Source: an uncultured Acidimicrobiaceae bacterium
GTDB taxonomy: Bacteria; Actinomycetota; Acidimicrobiia; Acidimicrobiales; Ilumatobacteraceae
Direction: 5' to 3'
NCBI GenBank assembly: GCA_903934195.1
Contig: CAIZMV010000205.1
Span: 1 to 32,337, forward strand
Length of the DNA: 32,337 bases
Shown: piece by piece, positions 1 through 14,647 of the stretch
How positions within the stretch are numbered: position 1 is the first letter of the stretch
Layout: the number at the start of each line of letters is the position of its first letter
The notes under the pieces: model-generated
Told to the model about the DNA's origin: nothing
Seen by the model: the letters and a program-made list of their open reading frames with translations, nothing else
The model's database searches: none
Translations under genes and position numbers: made by a program

Positions 1-2408
<2,408 letters not shown>

Positions 2409-2476
2409 GGCTCTATTCTCCCTGAAAAAGGTTCCGAATCCCCTCTCCGTGGCATACACGGTAGGTTTTATGGGTC

Positions 2477-4570
2477 ATGAGCGAGCCACAGAACATGCCC
2501 GGCACAGTGCTGTCAGGGAGATACCAACTCGATCAACTTCGGGTGGAATCTGCCGGCTCGTCCTCAGGTGCCCTGCAGTACGACGCAACGGACCTCTCGT
2601 CGCTTGAAGCAATCTCAGTGCGCATCGTGGCGCTCAGCCAGTTGATTGACCCTGCGCTCGGGTCAACTACCCCTGATGACGCCCTTGCAGCCTTTGAGCA
2701 GCAATTCGATATCGCTTCCAGTCTTCGCCACCCCTGCATCGAGTCGGTACTTGACCATGGCGAAGTAACCCTCGAGGGCGAGCGGTACGTCTTTGTAGTC
2801 GGCGAGCGTCTTGCCGGTGGATCCCTTCGTGAGTTTCTTGACCGCGGTCGACGTCTCACCCCGTCTCAGGCCCTCATTGTCGGCATTGATATTTGCCGTG
2901 CCCTCGATGCGGCTGCAAAGCAGGGCATCAGCCACAGCGACCTTCGCCCATCTCGGTTGGTCTTTGGTCTTGACCGCCGCGTGCGCCTTGTCGGTTTCGG
3001 AGCACCACTTCGTCCGCTTGATGCGCTTGGTCTTGAACAGGCCACATACAGCGCTCCGGAATTAGCAGAGGGTGGAGCACGCAGTGCATCGTCTGATGTG
3101 TATTCACTCGCACTGATACTTGTCGAGTCGATGACTGGTGATGTTCCGTTTGCCGGAGAAACAGTCGCTGCAGCATTTGCAAATCGTTCTGGCAAGTTGT
3201 TGCCGGTGAATGCAGATTTTGGTGCGTTGGCACAAGTGCTTGAACATGCTGGTCGACCAACTGCATCAGAAAGATTCTCTCCGCGTGAATTCGGACAAGC
3301 ACTTGTTCAGTCTGCTGAAAACTTGCCACGGCCAACTCCGATTGATGTTGTCGGTACCGGATTGTTCGATGCTGAAGTTGCAGTAACTGATCCATCGCAA
3401 CCAGTTGTTCGCCCTGACATTTCAATGATGCCGCCAATTGAAAATGTTGCACCGAACGAACCGATTCTTATTCGCACAACACCAAAGTTCGGTGGCAGTG
3501 AAGTTATTGATCCGCCAACTGCATTGATTGTTACTGACGGTTCTGTCGGAACTCCGCTCACCATTGGAGGCGATGACACAGGCCCTATTGCTATGGATGC
3601 GGATTCATTGCGTGTTCTTGCTGCTGAAGACCCGACGTCTCAAGTGGTTCGACCAAAGAAGCGTTGGGGCCGCCGTATTGCAATTGGCGTTGTAGTTATT
3701 GCCCTTATTGCTGGTGCTGGCGTTGGCGCGTACTTCACTGTTCTTAACCCTAAAAACCCTGTGCCTGCGCTTGTGGGCTTAACGGAAGCTGAAGCACGTA
3801 ACCAGGTGTCTCCATTCGGATGGGGAATCACAATTGTGAAAGAGCGCAGCGACAGCGTGCAAGCCGGTCAAATCATTCGCACGGATCCGGTGCTTGGTGT
3901 CAACCTTGCAAAGCGCGACGGAATAACCATGGTCGTTTCTGAAGGGCCAACACTTTCTGTTCTGATTGAACTTGCAGGTCTCACTGCTGATGATGCCAAA
4001 GCAAAATTGGCCGAACTTGGTCTTGAAGCTGCTCCAATTGATACGGCGGATGAAGCAGTCGCAATTGGCACAGTTGTTTCTTGGACTGTTCCTGATCAGC
4101 CAACTTTGAAGGTTGGTGATTCAGTTGTTAAGGGAACCACTGTTGCAATCAATGTTTCTTCAGGGCCAGCTCTTCGCGATGTTCCGAGTGTTCTCGGAAT
4201 GACTCTTGAAGTTGCAACAGCAAAACTGACTGAACTTGGTCTGGTCGTTGTTGAAGCACCAGCTATGGGAAGCCCCGATGTTCCTGCTGGGCAAATTTCG
4301 GTACAGGTACCTGTGGCCGAAGAGAAGTTGGCAAAGGGCGGCACTGTCACAATCACGGTGTCGAAGGGTCAAACCACCACGTTGATTCCCTCGATTTACG
4401 GCAAAGACCTCGCAACTGTGAAGGAACGCCTGTTGAAGTACGGAATGGTTATTGGCAAGGTCACCGGCAACACAAAGCGTGGGCTGAAGAGCGCTCTCAT
4501 TGACGGCAAAGTCGTCAAGAATTATGCGCGAGTGATCGTCGGTAAGACCGTCGACCTCGTCTTCCCCTAA
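2477..4570 (+). CDS. Membrane protein with Ser/Thr kinase-like fold (probable pseudokinase) and about four C-terminal PASTA repeats
   Basis: Kinase-like N-lobe/C-lobe (HSDLRPSRLVF, YSAPELAEGGARSASSDVYSLALILVESMTGDVPF), TM helix IAIGVVVIALIAGAGVGAYFTVL, then PASTA repeats (NPVPALVGLTEAEARNQV..., LAGLTADDAKAKLAELGL..., VPSVLGMTLEVATAKLTELGL..., IPSIYGKDLATVKERLLKYGM...). Confidence 0.9.
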   Translation: MSEPQNMPGTVLSGRYQLDQLRVESAGSSSGALQYDATDLSSLEAISVRIVALSQLIDPALGSTTPDDALAAFEQQFDIASSLRHPCIESVLDHGEVTLEGERYVFVVGERLAGGSLREFLDRGRRLTPSQALIVGIDICRALDAAAKQGISHSDLRPSRLVFGLDRRVRLVGFGAPLRPLDALGLEQATYSAPELAEGGARSASSDVYSLALILVESMTGDVPFAGETVAAAFANRSGKLLPVNADFGALAQVLEHAGRPTASERFSPREFGQALVQSAENLPRPTPIDVVGTGLFDAEVAVTDPSQPVVRPDISMMPPIENVAPNEPILIRTTPKFGGSEVIDPPTALIVTDGSVGTPLTIGGDDTGPIAMDADSLRVLAAEDPTSQVVRPKKRWGRRIAIGVVVIALIAGAGVGAYFTVLNPKNPVPALVGLTEAEARNQVSPFGWGITIVKERSDSVQAGQIIRTDPVLGVNLAKRDGITMVVSEGPTLSVLIELAGLTADDAKAKLAELGLEAAPIDTADEAVAIGTVVSWTVPDQPTLKVGDSVVKGTTVAINVSSGPALRDVPSVLGMTLEVATAKLTELGLVVVEAPAMGSPDVPAGQISVQVPVAEEKLAKGGTVTITVSKGQTTTLIPSIYGKDLATVKERLLKYGMVIGKVTGNTKRGLKSALIDGKVVKNYARVIVGKTVDLVFP

Positions 4571-4616
4571 TCTCGGTTCTGTCGGCGCTGTGCCGATTCT
4601 CAACGAGGGGGTTTCC

Positions 4617-5507
4617 ATGGGAGCACTAGACGGACGCGTAGCGATAATTACCGGAGCAGGACGTGGCATTGGCCGTGAACATGCACTTCTTTTTGCAGCC
4701 GAAGGCGCAAAGGTTGTTGTGAATGACTTGGGCGGCGCAAACGATGGCTCGGGTGAAGACGCAGCACCTGCACAACAGGTCGTAAACGAAATCAAAGCCA
4801 TGGGCGGCGAGGCTGTTGCAAACTTCGACAACGTTGCAGATTGGGAAGGTGCACAGCGCATGATTAATGCTGCTGTTGAGACGTTCGGAGATCTCGACAT
4901 CTTGGTAAACAATGCGGGCATCTTGCGCGACCGTGTTTTGGTCAATATGACTGAGAGCGAATGGGATGCAGTCATCACAGTTCACCTCAAGGGTCACTTC
5001 GCACCGTCACGCTGGGCCGCTGCGTATTGGCGTGAACAATTCAAAGCTGGCGTAACAAAACAGCGCCACATTGTTCATACTTCTTCTACATCTGGATTGT
5101 TCTCAAACCCAGGACAGTCGAACTACGGCGCAGCTAAGACCGGAATTGCTACGTTCTCACAAATTCTTGCGAAAGAACTCAGTCGGTACAACGTAAAGAG
5201 CAACTCCATTGCTCCTGGTGCACGTACCCGCTTGACTCTTGCAACACCAGGTCTTGGCGATCGAATTGGTGCGCCAACCGATGCAGCAAAGTTTGACGAA
5301 TGGGATCCAGCGAACATTTCGCCGTTGGTGTGCTACTTATCATCAGAAGCGTGTGAATTCACTGGTGAAACGTTTTATGTTGCCGCTGGTGAAGTGACTC
5401 GCATCAAATCATGGGAACGAGCAGAGACCGTGAACCAAAATGATCGTTGGGAAGTGTCCAAACTCACAGAAGCGCTAAACGCAATGGCCGCTGAGGTGAA
5501 GAAGTAA
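4617..5507 (+). CDS. Short-chain dehydrogenase/reductase (MFE-2 / hydroxyacyl-CoA dehydrogenase-like)
   Basis: Rossmann GAGRGIGREHAL, NNAGILRD, catalytic SNYGAAK; start moved to MGALDGRVAIITGAG after cgagggg RBS-like sequence. Confidence 0.9.
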   Translation: MGALDGRVAIITGAGRGIGREHALLFAAEGAKVVVNDLGGANDGSGEDAAPAQQVVNEIKAMGGEAVANFDNVADWEGAQRMINAAVETFGDLDILVNNAGILRDRVLVNMTESEWDAVITVHLKGHFAPSRWAAAYWREQFKAGVTKQRHIVHTSSTSGLFSNPGQSNYGAAKTGIATFSQILAKELSRYNVKSNSIAPGARTRLTLATPGLGDRIGAPTDAAKFDEWDPANISPLVCYLSSEACEFTGETFYVAAGEVTRIKSWERAETVNQNDRWEVSKLTEALNAMAAEVKK

Positions 5508-5530
5508 ACAACTAAACTGGAATTCCTCCC

Positions 5531-7045
5531 ATGAATTCCCGCAACGACAAGAACGAAGAGCTAGCCCCACACGGGAAAGCAACAATCACCTTTGAACAAG
5601 GTGGTGTGGACGAAGTATCTGTTGTCCCATGGACCCAGATGATTCCGCGACGTCTCGCGAAAAAAGTAGGGCTGACAAAAAAGTGGGCAACGCTCTTTGT
5701 AGTACTTGCTGGTCTGTTTACAACTAGTGCCACCATCACAATCTTGGTGGTGTCATTAGAGACCATTGCAACTGACTTGAACTCATCGGTCAGTGTCTTG
5801 AACTGGTCAATTACAGGGCCAATGTTGGCGTTCGGTGTTGTAGGTCCTGCGTACGGAAAAATCGGAGATTTATACGGACACAAAAAGGTCTATGTCTTTG
5901 GACTGTTATTCGCCGGAATCTTTGCGGGCTTAACTGCCTTTGCATGGAATGCCACGTCGATGGTGGTGTTTCGATTGCTGTCTGCAACTGCCGGGTCTGC
6001 AACTGGCCCAGCTGCCATGGCCTACGTGAACAGATTATTTGAGCCGAATGAACGGGTTCGTCCGCTTGGGTTATGGAGTTTTGTTACTGCGGGTGCGCCA
6101 GTCTTAGGTGTAGTCATCGGTGGCCCCGTTATCTCTGCAATTGGGTGGCGGATGATTTTTGTGGTGCAGGCACCACTATTGCTTGGCGCTGCATTGCTTG
6201 CGTGGAATCTGTTGCCACAAACTACGCGATCGAAAAATGTGAAGTTTGATGTAAAGGGTTCTGTCACCCTTGGCTTTGGTGCCACATTATTTCTGCTCAC
6301 AATAAATCGCGGACATAGTTGGGGTTGGACGTCCCCAGCAATTCTCATTTTTGCTGTTGCTTCGTTGACGTCTTTGTGGTTGTTCATTCGCACTGAACGA
6401 GTTGCAGAAGCGCCGTTGATGCCACTTCATTGGTTACGCACGCCAAACATAATTCTGCCAATTGCGATTCAATCGCTAATTAATTTTGCCTACATGGGTG
6501 GATTCATCGTGGTGCCACAAATGCTTGAAAGAGGTTTGGGCTACTCCGCATCTCACGTGGGGTGGTTGATTATTGCTCGACCATTGACATTTTCTATCAC
6601 TGCTCCTCTTGCCAGTTTTTTCACCATGCGAGCAGGGGAGCGAAAGTCTGGAGTTATCGGTGCATGTGCGGTCATTGCGTCCATGTTGATTTTGTCCAGC
6701 CTTGCTAACGGGTCTTCAGATTTGCTCGTTGTACTCGGACTCGGGCTGTCCGGAATTGGTTTCGGTATTGCAGCACCAGCACTCACTGCACTTGTCGCTA
6801 ATGCTGTTGACGATGAAACAATTGGTGTAGCAGGAGCTATGCAACAGTTGTTGTCGCAAATGGGTGCAGTCCTTGGTTCCACAGTCATGATTTCAGTACA
6901 CGAAATGACTGTGGGGTCTACGACAGTGGTCCGCAGTTATGGCATTGCTTTGTTGTTTGGTGCCGGCACTGCAACCGTTGCTGCATTGCTTGCGACTCGT
7001 CTGACGCCTACCGACAGGTCGGCCGATGCCTTGGCTAACTCCTAA
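5531..7045 (+). CDS. MFS transporter, multidrug (DHA2-like)
   Basis: 504 aa, many hydrophobic helices; GPAYGKIGDLYGHKKVYVFGLL and GPAAMAYVNRLFEPNERVRPLGLW MFS motifs. Confidence 0.88.
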   Translation: MNSRNDKNEELAPHGKATITFEQGGVDEVSVVPWTQMIPRRLAKKVGLTKKWATLFVVLAGLFTTSATITILVVSLETIATDLNSSVSVLNWSITGPMLAFGVVGPAYGKIGDLYGHKKVYVFGLLFAGIFAGLTAFAWNATSMVVFRLLSATAGSATGPAAMAYVNRLFEPNERVRPLGLWSFVTAGAPVLGVVIGGPVISAIGWRMIFVVQAPLLLGAALLAWNLLPQTTRSKNVKFDVKGSVTLGFGATLFLLTINRGHSWGWTSPAILIFAVASLTSLWLFIRTERVAEAPLMPLHWLRTPNIILPIAIQSLINFAYMGGFIVVPQMLERGLGYSASHVGWLIIARPLTFSITAPLASFFTMRAGERKSGVIGACAVIASMLILSSLANGSSDLLVVLGLGLSGIGFGIAAPALTALVANAVDDETIGVAGAMQQLLSQMGAVLGSTVMISVHEMTVGSTTVVRSYGIALLFGAGTATVAALLATRLTPTDRSADALANS

Positions 7046-7449
7046 GCAGTAATTGCTTTAATCTCTGCTGCTACTGCGTCGGTTTTGTCAGTTTGTGGCA
7101 ACGATGTTTGCATCACCATTAATCGGGTGATGTCACCTTCAACCTTGATGCGCCCCGCCATGAAGGCCTGCATGCTTGCTGTGGGGTCTTGCTCAACAAA
7201 AAGCTTTCGCGCAGTTTCGTAATCAGTTGTCACTGTGAGATCGGATTCCTCGATAGATCCCAGTTCCATCTCGAGGCTGCCGTTCGACGTATCGATATAG
7301 GCCGAGATAGAGCCATCGCCAAAAGGAACCTTGGTGGTGATCACGTTGATGCGCACAACGACATCGATGGCGGGCACGTCCCCGGAGTACCTGTGACGGA
7401 TGTCGCGAGCGGCTTCAATCCATGATTCTGAGAGAAATTGATGGCTCAT
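7042..7449 (-). CDS. SCP2 sterol-binding-like domain protein
   Basis: 135 aa; pattern GSIEESDLTVTTDYETARKLFVEQDPTASMQAFMAGRIKVEGDITRLM is typical of SCP2 domains. Confidence 0.8.
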   Translation of the reverse strand: MSHQFLSESWIEAARDIRHRYSGDVPAIDVVVRINVITTKVPFGDGSISAYIDTSNGSLEMELGSIEESDLTVTTDYETARKLFVEQDPTASMQAFMAGRIKVEGDITRLMVMQTSLPQTDKTDAVAAEIKAITA

Positions 7450-7530
7450 TTTGGGTCCTATCGGGAAAGAATCTTTACGGTTTGTTCAATCCATGTCACA
7501 AACCACGACGCTAGCGATAAGAATTGACAA

Positions 7531-9105
7531 ATGTCCAGAATTTTGGTGTCAGAAGAATTAGCCGAAAGCGGACTCAGCAAATTACGCGCCGCTGGGCACG
7601 AAGTCGACGTACAGGTGGGGCTCACCCCTGAACAGCTTCAGGTGGCCATAAAGGGCGCCCACGCCCTCATCGTGCGCTCAGCCACACAAGTGGACGATGC
7701 GCTACTTGCGGCCGCTGACGACCTCGTTGTGGTCGGACGCGCCGGTGTAGGTCTTGACAACGTAGACGTTGAATCCGCCACCCGCCGAGGTGTCATGGTG
7801 TCAAACGCTCCCGAGTCAAACATCGTGTCTGCAGCAGAACACACTATGGCCATGTTGTTGGCAGTTGCTCGCAACGTGCCGCAGGCTCACGCAGCTTTGG
7901 TGCAGGGTCGCTGGGAACGCAGCAAGTGGGAAGGCGTCGAGTTATTCGACAAGACTCTCGGAGTTGTTGGTCTTGGCCGCATTGGCAAATTGGTGGCGCA
8001 ACGTGCTGCAGCTTTCGGAATGAAAGTAATTGCATTCGACCCATACGTCTCTGAAGAACGTGCACGCGCAATGAACATTGATTTGGCCGAACTAAATGAC
8101 CTTGTCAAGCGTTCTGATTTCATCACTGTGCACTTGCCGAAGAACAAAGACACTGTCAACTTGTTTGATGCAAAAATGCTCGCGACTGCCAAACCATCGT
8201 TGCGCATTATCAACGTTGCTCGCGGTGGAATCATTAACGAAGCAGATCTTGCAGAAGCAGTGAAGAATGGCGTCATTGCGGGTGCGGCCCTTGACGTATT
8301 CGACAAAGAGCCAACTACCGAATCACCGTTGTTTCAAGTTCCTGGCATTGTGGTCACCCCACACCTTGGTGCAAGCACTACTGAGGCACAAGACCGCGCG
8401 GGCGATCACATTGCCGACCAGATTCTTCTTGCTCTTGCTGGTGATTTCGTACCGTACGCCGTCAACATTTCAGCTGCTGATGCGAATGAGACTTTGAAAC
8501 CGTATTTGCCGCTTGCAGAGCGCCTTGGTCGTCTTTTCTCTTCAGCTGCTGGTAAAGATATTTCTGAATTGGAAATCATTGCGACCGGAGAAATTGCTGG
8601 CTACGACACACGAATCCTGACTCTGAGCGCTTTGAAAGGTTTCTTCTCGGCCCGCCACGATGATGCAGTGACGTACGTAAATGCCCCACAAATCGCTGCA
8701 GCTCAGAACATAACGATTAAAGAAAACAAAGTATCGAACTCAGGTTCAAACAGTGACTATGTCAACCTGATCACATTGCGTGCAGGAACACACAGCATTG
8801 CCGCAACCCTTGTTGGTCCTCGCCGTCAAGCACGTTTAGTCATGGTTGATGACCACATGACAGACGTACCACCGTCTGATCACATGCTTGTTGTTCGCAA
8901 CGATGACCGCCCAGGAGTTATTGGACTGGTTGGAACTCTTCTGGGTGCGCATAACGTGAACATTGCAGACATGGATGTGGGCCGTGCGCTCACACCCGGA
9001 ACCGCATTGATGGTGATTGCAACGACTGCAGAGGCATCTGATGCCGTCATTGAAGAACTCCGTGCCAAGCCCGGAATTATCGAAGTAACTGCTCTACACA
9101 GCTAA
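7531..9105 (+). CDS. serA: D-3-phosphoglycerate dehydrogenase, long form with C-terminal ACT domain
   Basis: [40 protein letters not shown]-binding [16 protein letters not shown], catalytic [17 protein letters not shown]-like [20 protein letters not shown]. Confidence 0.97.
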   Translation: MSRILVSEELAESGLSKLRAAGHEVDVQVGLTPEQLQVAIKGAHALIVRSATQVDDALLAAADDLVVVGRAGVGLDNVDVESATRRGVMVSNAPESNIVSAAEHTMAMLLAVARNVPQAHAALVQGRWERSKWEGVELFDKTLGVVGLGRIGKLVAQRAAAFGMKVIAFDPYVSEERARAMNIDLAELNDLVKRSDFITVHLPKNKDTVNLFDAKMLATAKPSLRIINVARGGIINEADLAEAVKNGVIAGAALDVFDKEPTTESPLFQVPGIVVTPHLGASTTEAQDRAGDHIADQILLALAGDFVPYAVNISAADANETLKPYLPLAERLGRLFSSAAGKDISELEIIATGEIAGYDTRILTLSALKGFFSARHDDAVTYVNAPQIAAAQNITIKENKVSNSGSNSDYVNLITLRAGTHSIAATLVGPRRQARLVMVDDHMTDVPPSDHMLVVRNDDRPGVIGLVGTLLGAHNVNIADMDVGRALTPGTALMVIATTAEASDAVIEELRAKPGIIEVTALHS

Positions 9106-9110
9106 GGCGA

Positions 9111-9920
9111 TTACCGAGCTGAACGAAGTGCGTCGCGGGTATCGCGAGCAACACGCGCAGCAGCTGGCATTGGGTCAACCGAATCTGCATACAAGATGGC
9201 GCGTGATGAATTCACAATAAGGCCAGTGCCGTGTGAGTTCGCACCGTTCTTCACTACCTCTTCAGGGCTTCCGCCTTGCGCACCGACACCAGGAACAAGC
9301 AATGGCATGTCGCCGACGATGGCGCGTACTTCAGCAAGCTCTGCTGGGTAGGTAGCGCCGACAACAAGAGCAACTTCACCTTTGTGTGACCATTCGTCGG
9401 CTGCTCGGCGTGCAACATGTTGATACAGCGGAGTGCCATCGATGAGTTGCGACTGAAATTCACCGCTGCCTGCGTTGGAAGTGCGACACAAGACAATTGC
9501 TGCACCCTTTGGATGAACGAGGTACGGCTCGATTGTGTCGCCACCCATGTATGGGTTCACAGTGACAGCATGTGCGCCGTAACGGTCGAAAGCTTCGCGT
9601 GCGTACATGGTTGCTGTGTCGCCAATGTCGCCACGCTTCGCATCAAGAATGATGGGGATGGTGGGGTAATTGCTACGAATGTATTCACAGATTCGTTCTA
9701 GTTGAGCTTCAGCACGAGCAGCAGCAAAATAGGCGATCTGTGGTTTGAAGGCACATGCATATTGCGCAGTTGCGTCGATGATGTCGATACAGAAGTATTC
9801 GATGCCATCAGCGTCGGGCGAGTAGTGATGAGTCAGACGATGCGGGTCGGGATCTAAACCGACGCACAGCAATGAGTCAGCTTCTTTCCAGCGTGCTGTG
9901 AGAAGCGAAGTGAAAGACAA
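9111..9920 (-). CDS. pyrF: Orotidine 5'-phosphate decarboxylase (type 2)
   Basis: [42 protein letters not shown]. Confidence 0.95.
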   Translation of the reverse strand: MSFTSLLTARWKEADSLLCVGLDPDPHRLTHHYSPDADGIEYFCIDIIDATAQYACAFKPQIAYFAAARAEAQLERICEYIRSNYPTIPIILDAKRGDIGDTATMYAREAFDRYGAHAVTVNPYMGGDTIEPYLVHPKGAAIVLCRTSNAGSGEFQSQLIDGTPLYQHVARRAADEWSHKGEVALVVGATYPAELAEVRAIVGDMPLLVPGVGAQGGSPEEVVKNGANSHGTGLIVNSSRAILYADSVDPMPAAARVARDTRDALRSAR

Positions 9921-9922
9921 AG

Positions 9923-10114
9923 TCAGCCTTCGATGGAGATCGCGGCAGTGGGGCAGAGGTCAGCAGCTTGTGTGACCTTCTCGCGCAATTCTTCACCTGG
10001 AGATTCGATCAATACGTAGAGATAGCCGTCTGAGCGGACTTCAAATACTTCGGGGCAGACTTGTGTGCAGGCACCTGTCGATGCACAAATGTCATAGTCA
10101 ACGACGACTTTCAT
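9923..10114 (-). CDS. Small single-cluster ferredoxin
   Basis: 63 aa; [30 protein letters not shown]...[13 protein letters not shown]; aaaggag RBS. Confidence 0.92.
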   Translation of the reverse strand: MKVVVDYDICASTGACTQVCPEVFEVRSDGYLYVLIESPGEELREKVTQAADLCPTAAISIEG

Positions 10115-10159
10115 ATTGGGCTCCTTTGTTCTGTACCGAACTTAGTCGGAACAGAGTGC

Positions 10160-12025
<1,866 letters not shown>

Positions 12026-12096
12026 CTACCCCCAAAGGGGCCATGTAATGGTTGCTCAACCCGACGGGGAGCTAGGAAGTCTGAGAAAAGACTGAG

Positions 12097-12249
12097 TTAG
12101 GAGCCGAGATCAGCACTGACGGAGTCGTCATTGATGATCTCGTTCAGCTGTTTGCTGAACTCCGGTTCGGCTGGCACGAGCAGTGACTGCCAGTCGTATG
12201 AAAATCCTTTACGTCCATGCGTTTGCATGCCGTTTGGTTGTGCGTCCAT
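12097..12249 (-). CDS. Unannotated small protein, 50 aa: MDAQPNGMQTHGRKGFSYDWQSLLVPAEPEFSKQLNEIINDDSVSADLGS
   Basis: Complete ORF on minus strand with strong SD GGGAGGAG upstream of ATG; below the 60-aa cut-off of the supplied track. Confidence 0.55.
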   Translation of the reverse strand: MDAQPNGMQTHGRKGFSYDWQSLLVPAEPEFSKQLNEIINDDSVSADLGS

Positions 12250-12522
12250 GAGAACTCCTCCCGTGAGGGTTGGGGGTTCGCCCGTGGCGGGTGGCGCACG
12301 CCGTTGTCTATGACCCGGTTCGTACGACTTTGCTCGGTGCTATCCGTTAGTTGTTGGTCCTTTCTGTACGAGTATTTCTCGCATCAGGAATGGAAAAACT
12401 AACGCATCTGGACCTTTCTCACACCATTATTGACAAAAAAATAAAGAATCTCTGAGGGTAAATGGGCAGTACTGGCGAGTAACCGTCTTAATAGGGCATA
12501 TCGCGAGTACTGTGACCGCAAC

Positions 12523-13713
12523 ATGTCGACATCCCCCACGACCCAACCCCGTATCTCAACCCCCACAGGCTTTGCCGCACTCGGCGTGCCAGACAATGTG
12601 GATCAGGGTTTAGCGGCAGCCGGTTTCTCCGCTCCCTTTGCCATCCAAACCGAAGCCATCCCCGTAGCAATGCGCGGGCTTGATGTGTGCGGCCGAGCCA
12701 GAACAGGTTCAGGCAAGACACTTGCTTTTGGTGTTCCGATGTTGGCTCGCGCCGACAAATTCGCGCGTGTGCGTGCGCCACGTGGTCTTGTATTGGTTCC
12801 TACTCGCGAGCTCGCATTGCAAGTAGCAGAAGTGTTGCAACCGATTGGTAAAGAGTGCGACCGTGTGATCTTGCCTGTCTATGGCGGCGCATCACGTGAT
12901 GATCAAATTGATGCTCTTGAAAAAGGCGTTGACATGATTGTCGCAACGCCATTGCGTTTGATCGACCTTATGAAGGCCGGTGAACTTGTTCTTGACGATA
13001 TTCAAGTTGTCACGCTTGATGAAGCTGACCGTATGGCAGACGATGGGTTTACGCCACAAGTTGAATGGATCCTGCGCCACGTAACGGGCGATCACCAGAC
13101 AATGTTGTTTTCCGCAACACTTGACGGCCAAGTAGGCAATCTTGTGAAGCGTTACATGAAGTCGCCTGAAGAAGTGTCTATTGATTCACCAACAGACACT
13201 GTTGGCACAATGCACCATTTGTTCCTCGGTGTTCACAAACTCGACAAAGACAAGGTTGTTGCTGCCATTGCAACCTCCGCCGGAAAAACTGTGGTGTTCT
13301 GCGACACAAAGCGTTTATGCGACCGCGTGACTGAGCATCTGCAAGACCTTGGTATCAATGCCCTTGCAATACACGGTGATCTCACCCAAGCAGCACGTGA
13401 AAAAGCAATTGTTCGATTCACCAATAATGAATTGCTCGTGTTGGTTGCAACAGATGTTGCTGCACGCGGAATCGACATTGATGATGTCGCAGTGGTTATT
13501 CACTACGTACCACCAATTGATTCAAAGACGTACTTGCATCGCTCTGGTCGTACTGCGCGTGCCGGACGTGACGGCTGGGCTGTCACTCTTGCTGAATACA
13601 ACCAGCACACAACGTGCCGCATTATTCAGCGTGCATTGCGTTTAGAAACGAACCCACCAATCGAGATCTTCTCGAACGATGAGCGTCTCAAAACTCTCGA
13701 TTCTTTTCTGTAG
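12523..13713 (+). CDS. DEAD-box RNA helicase
   Basis: Motif I ARTGSGKT, PTRELALQ, DEAD (TLDEADRMADDGF), SAT, HRSGRTARAGRDG. Confidence 0.96.
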   Translation: MSTSPTTQPRISTPTGFAALGVPDNVDQGLAAAGFSAPFAIQTEAIPVAMRGLDVCGRARTGSGKTLAFGVPMLARADKFARVRAPRGLVLVPTRELALQVAEVLQPIGKECDRVILPVYGGASRDDQIDALEKGVDMIVATPLRLIDLMKAGELVLDDIQVVTLDEADRMADDGFTPQVEWILRHVTGDHQTMLFSATLDGQVGNLVKRYMKSPEEVSIDSPTDTVGTMHHLFLGVHKLDKDKVVAAIATSAGKTVVFCDTKRLCDRVTEHLQDLGINALAIHGDLTQAAREKAIVRFTNNELLVLVATDVAARGIDIDDVAVVIHYVPPIDSKTYLHRSGRTARAGRDGWAVTLAEYNQHTTCRIIQRALRLETNPPIEIFSNDERLKTLDSFL

Positions 13714-13789
13714 TCCTTCCATATCGCCGTAGTTGCGGTGCACATCTCAATTAGTTCTGGTTATCGAGACCATTAGGGAATGGAGATGT

Positions 13790-14044
13790 ATGGTGGTGAA
13801 CGAACGCGACAGACTCAAATTGGCGCATCGATTACAAGGTCTAATGGGCGAGGAGGCGACAATTCTTATGGAACATCTTCCATATGGCGGCATCGCCGGC
13901 ATCGTTTCTAAGGATGATCTCGTGCTCTTTAAGGCCGAGATACGCGCTGAGATATACAAAGCGTTGAATTCGCAGACCTTGAAGATCATCACGGTAATGA
14001 CAGCCCTCAATGGGTTGATGTTTGCCGGACTCAAATGGGGCTAA
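13790..14044 (+). CDS. Small hypothetical protein with C-terminal hydrophobic segment
   Basis: MVVNERDRLKLAHRLQGLMGEEATILMEHLPYGGIAG...LKIITVMTALNGLMFAGLKWG; ggag upstream of start. Confidence 0.65.
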   Translation: MVVNERDRLKLAHRLQGLMGEEATILMEHLPYGGIAGIVSKDDLVLFKAEIRAEIYKALNSQTLKIITVMTALNGLMFAGLKWG

Positions 14045-14059
14045 ACCCCCACGTAACGT

Positions 14060-14647
14060 TTACTTGTTCAGCCAGGCTGGGCGATTTTTCTCGTACGACG
14101 TGATGTCATCTGCATGGGTCATGGTGATACCAATGTCGTCGAGACCATTTAAGAAGCGGTGTTGTGTTGGTGCATCCATTGGGAAGCTCTCTTTGAAACC
14201 AGCTGATGGAACTTCAACTGTAAGACGTTCCATATCAACTGTGATTTCCGTAGTGGAATCAGCTTCGATCAGTTCCCACAGTTTCTCTACTGCTGCCTGA
14301 GGCAAGATGACTGGTGCAAGACCATTCTTTGTGCAGTTGTTGCGGAAGATGTCAGAGAAGCTCGGCGCAATCACTGCATCAAACCCGTATTGCTGAATTG
14401 CCCACACTGCATGTTCACGTGAAGAGCCAACACCAAAGCTTGGGCCAGCAACAAGAATTGTTGCACCAGAATACTTTTCATCGTTCAATACGAAACTGCG
14501 ATCATCGCGCCAGGTTGAGAACAACCCTGCTTCAAATCCGGTGCGCTCGACGCGCTTCAACCACTCTGCAGGAATGATTTGGTCGGTATCAACATCGCTG
14601 CGCTTTAAGGGCACTGCACGACCTGTGACGATATGTACTGATTTCAT
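14060..14647 (-). CDS. leuD: 3-isopropylmalate dehydratase small subunit
   Basis: [44 protein letters not shown]. Confidence 0.96.
   Translation of the reverse strand: MKSVHIVTGRAVPLKRSDVDTDQIIPAEWLKRVERTGFEAGLFSTWRDDRSFVLNDEKYSGATILVAGPSFGVGSSREHAVWAIQQYGFDAVIAPSFSDIFRNNCTKNGLAPVILPQAAVEKLWELIEADSTTEITVDMERLTVEVPSAGFKESFPMDAPTQHRFLNGLDDIGITMTHADDITSYEKNRPAWLNK

Noticed and set aside
2928-3452. 174-aa minus-strand ORF (Gln/His-rich)
   Set aside because: Shadow ORF antisense to the kinase-like gene; no RBS or domain signature.
4160-4978. 272-aa minus-strand ORF opposite the PASTA gene and SDR
   Set aside because: Antisense to two clear protein-coding genes, no recognisable domain, low-complexity Ser/Thr/Ala-rich composition typical of shadow ORFs.
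7492-7560. 22-codon [25 protein letters not shown] overlapping the serA start as a leader peptide
   Set aside because: No run of Ser or Gly codons and no following terminator.
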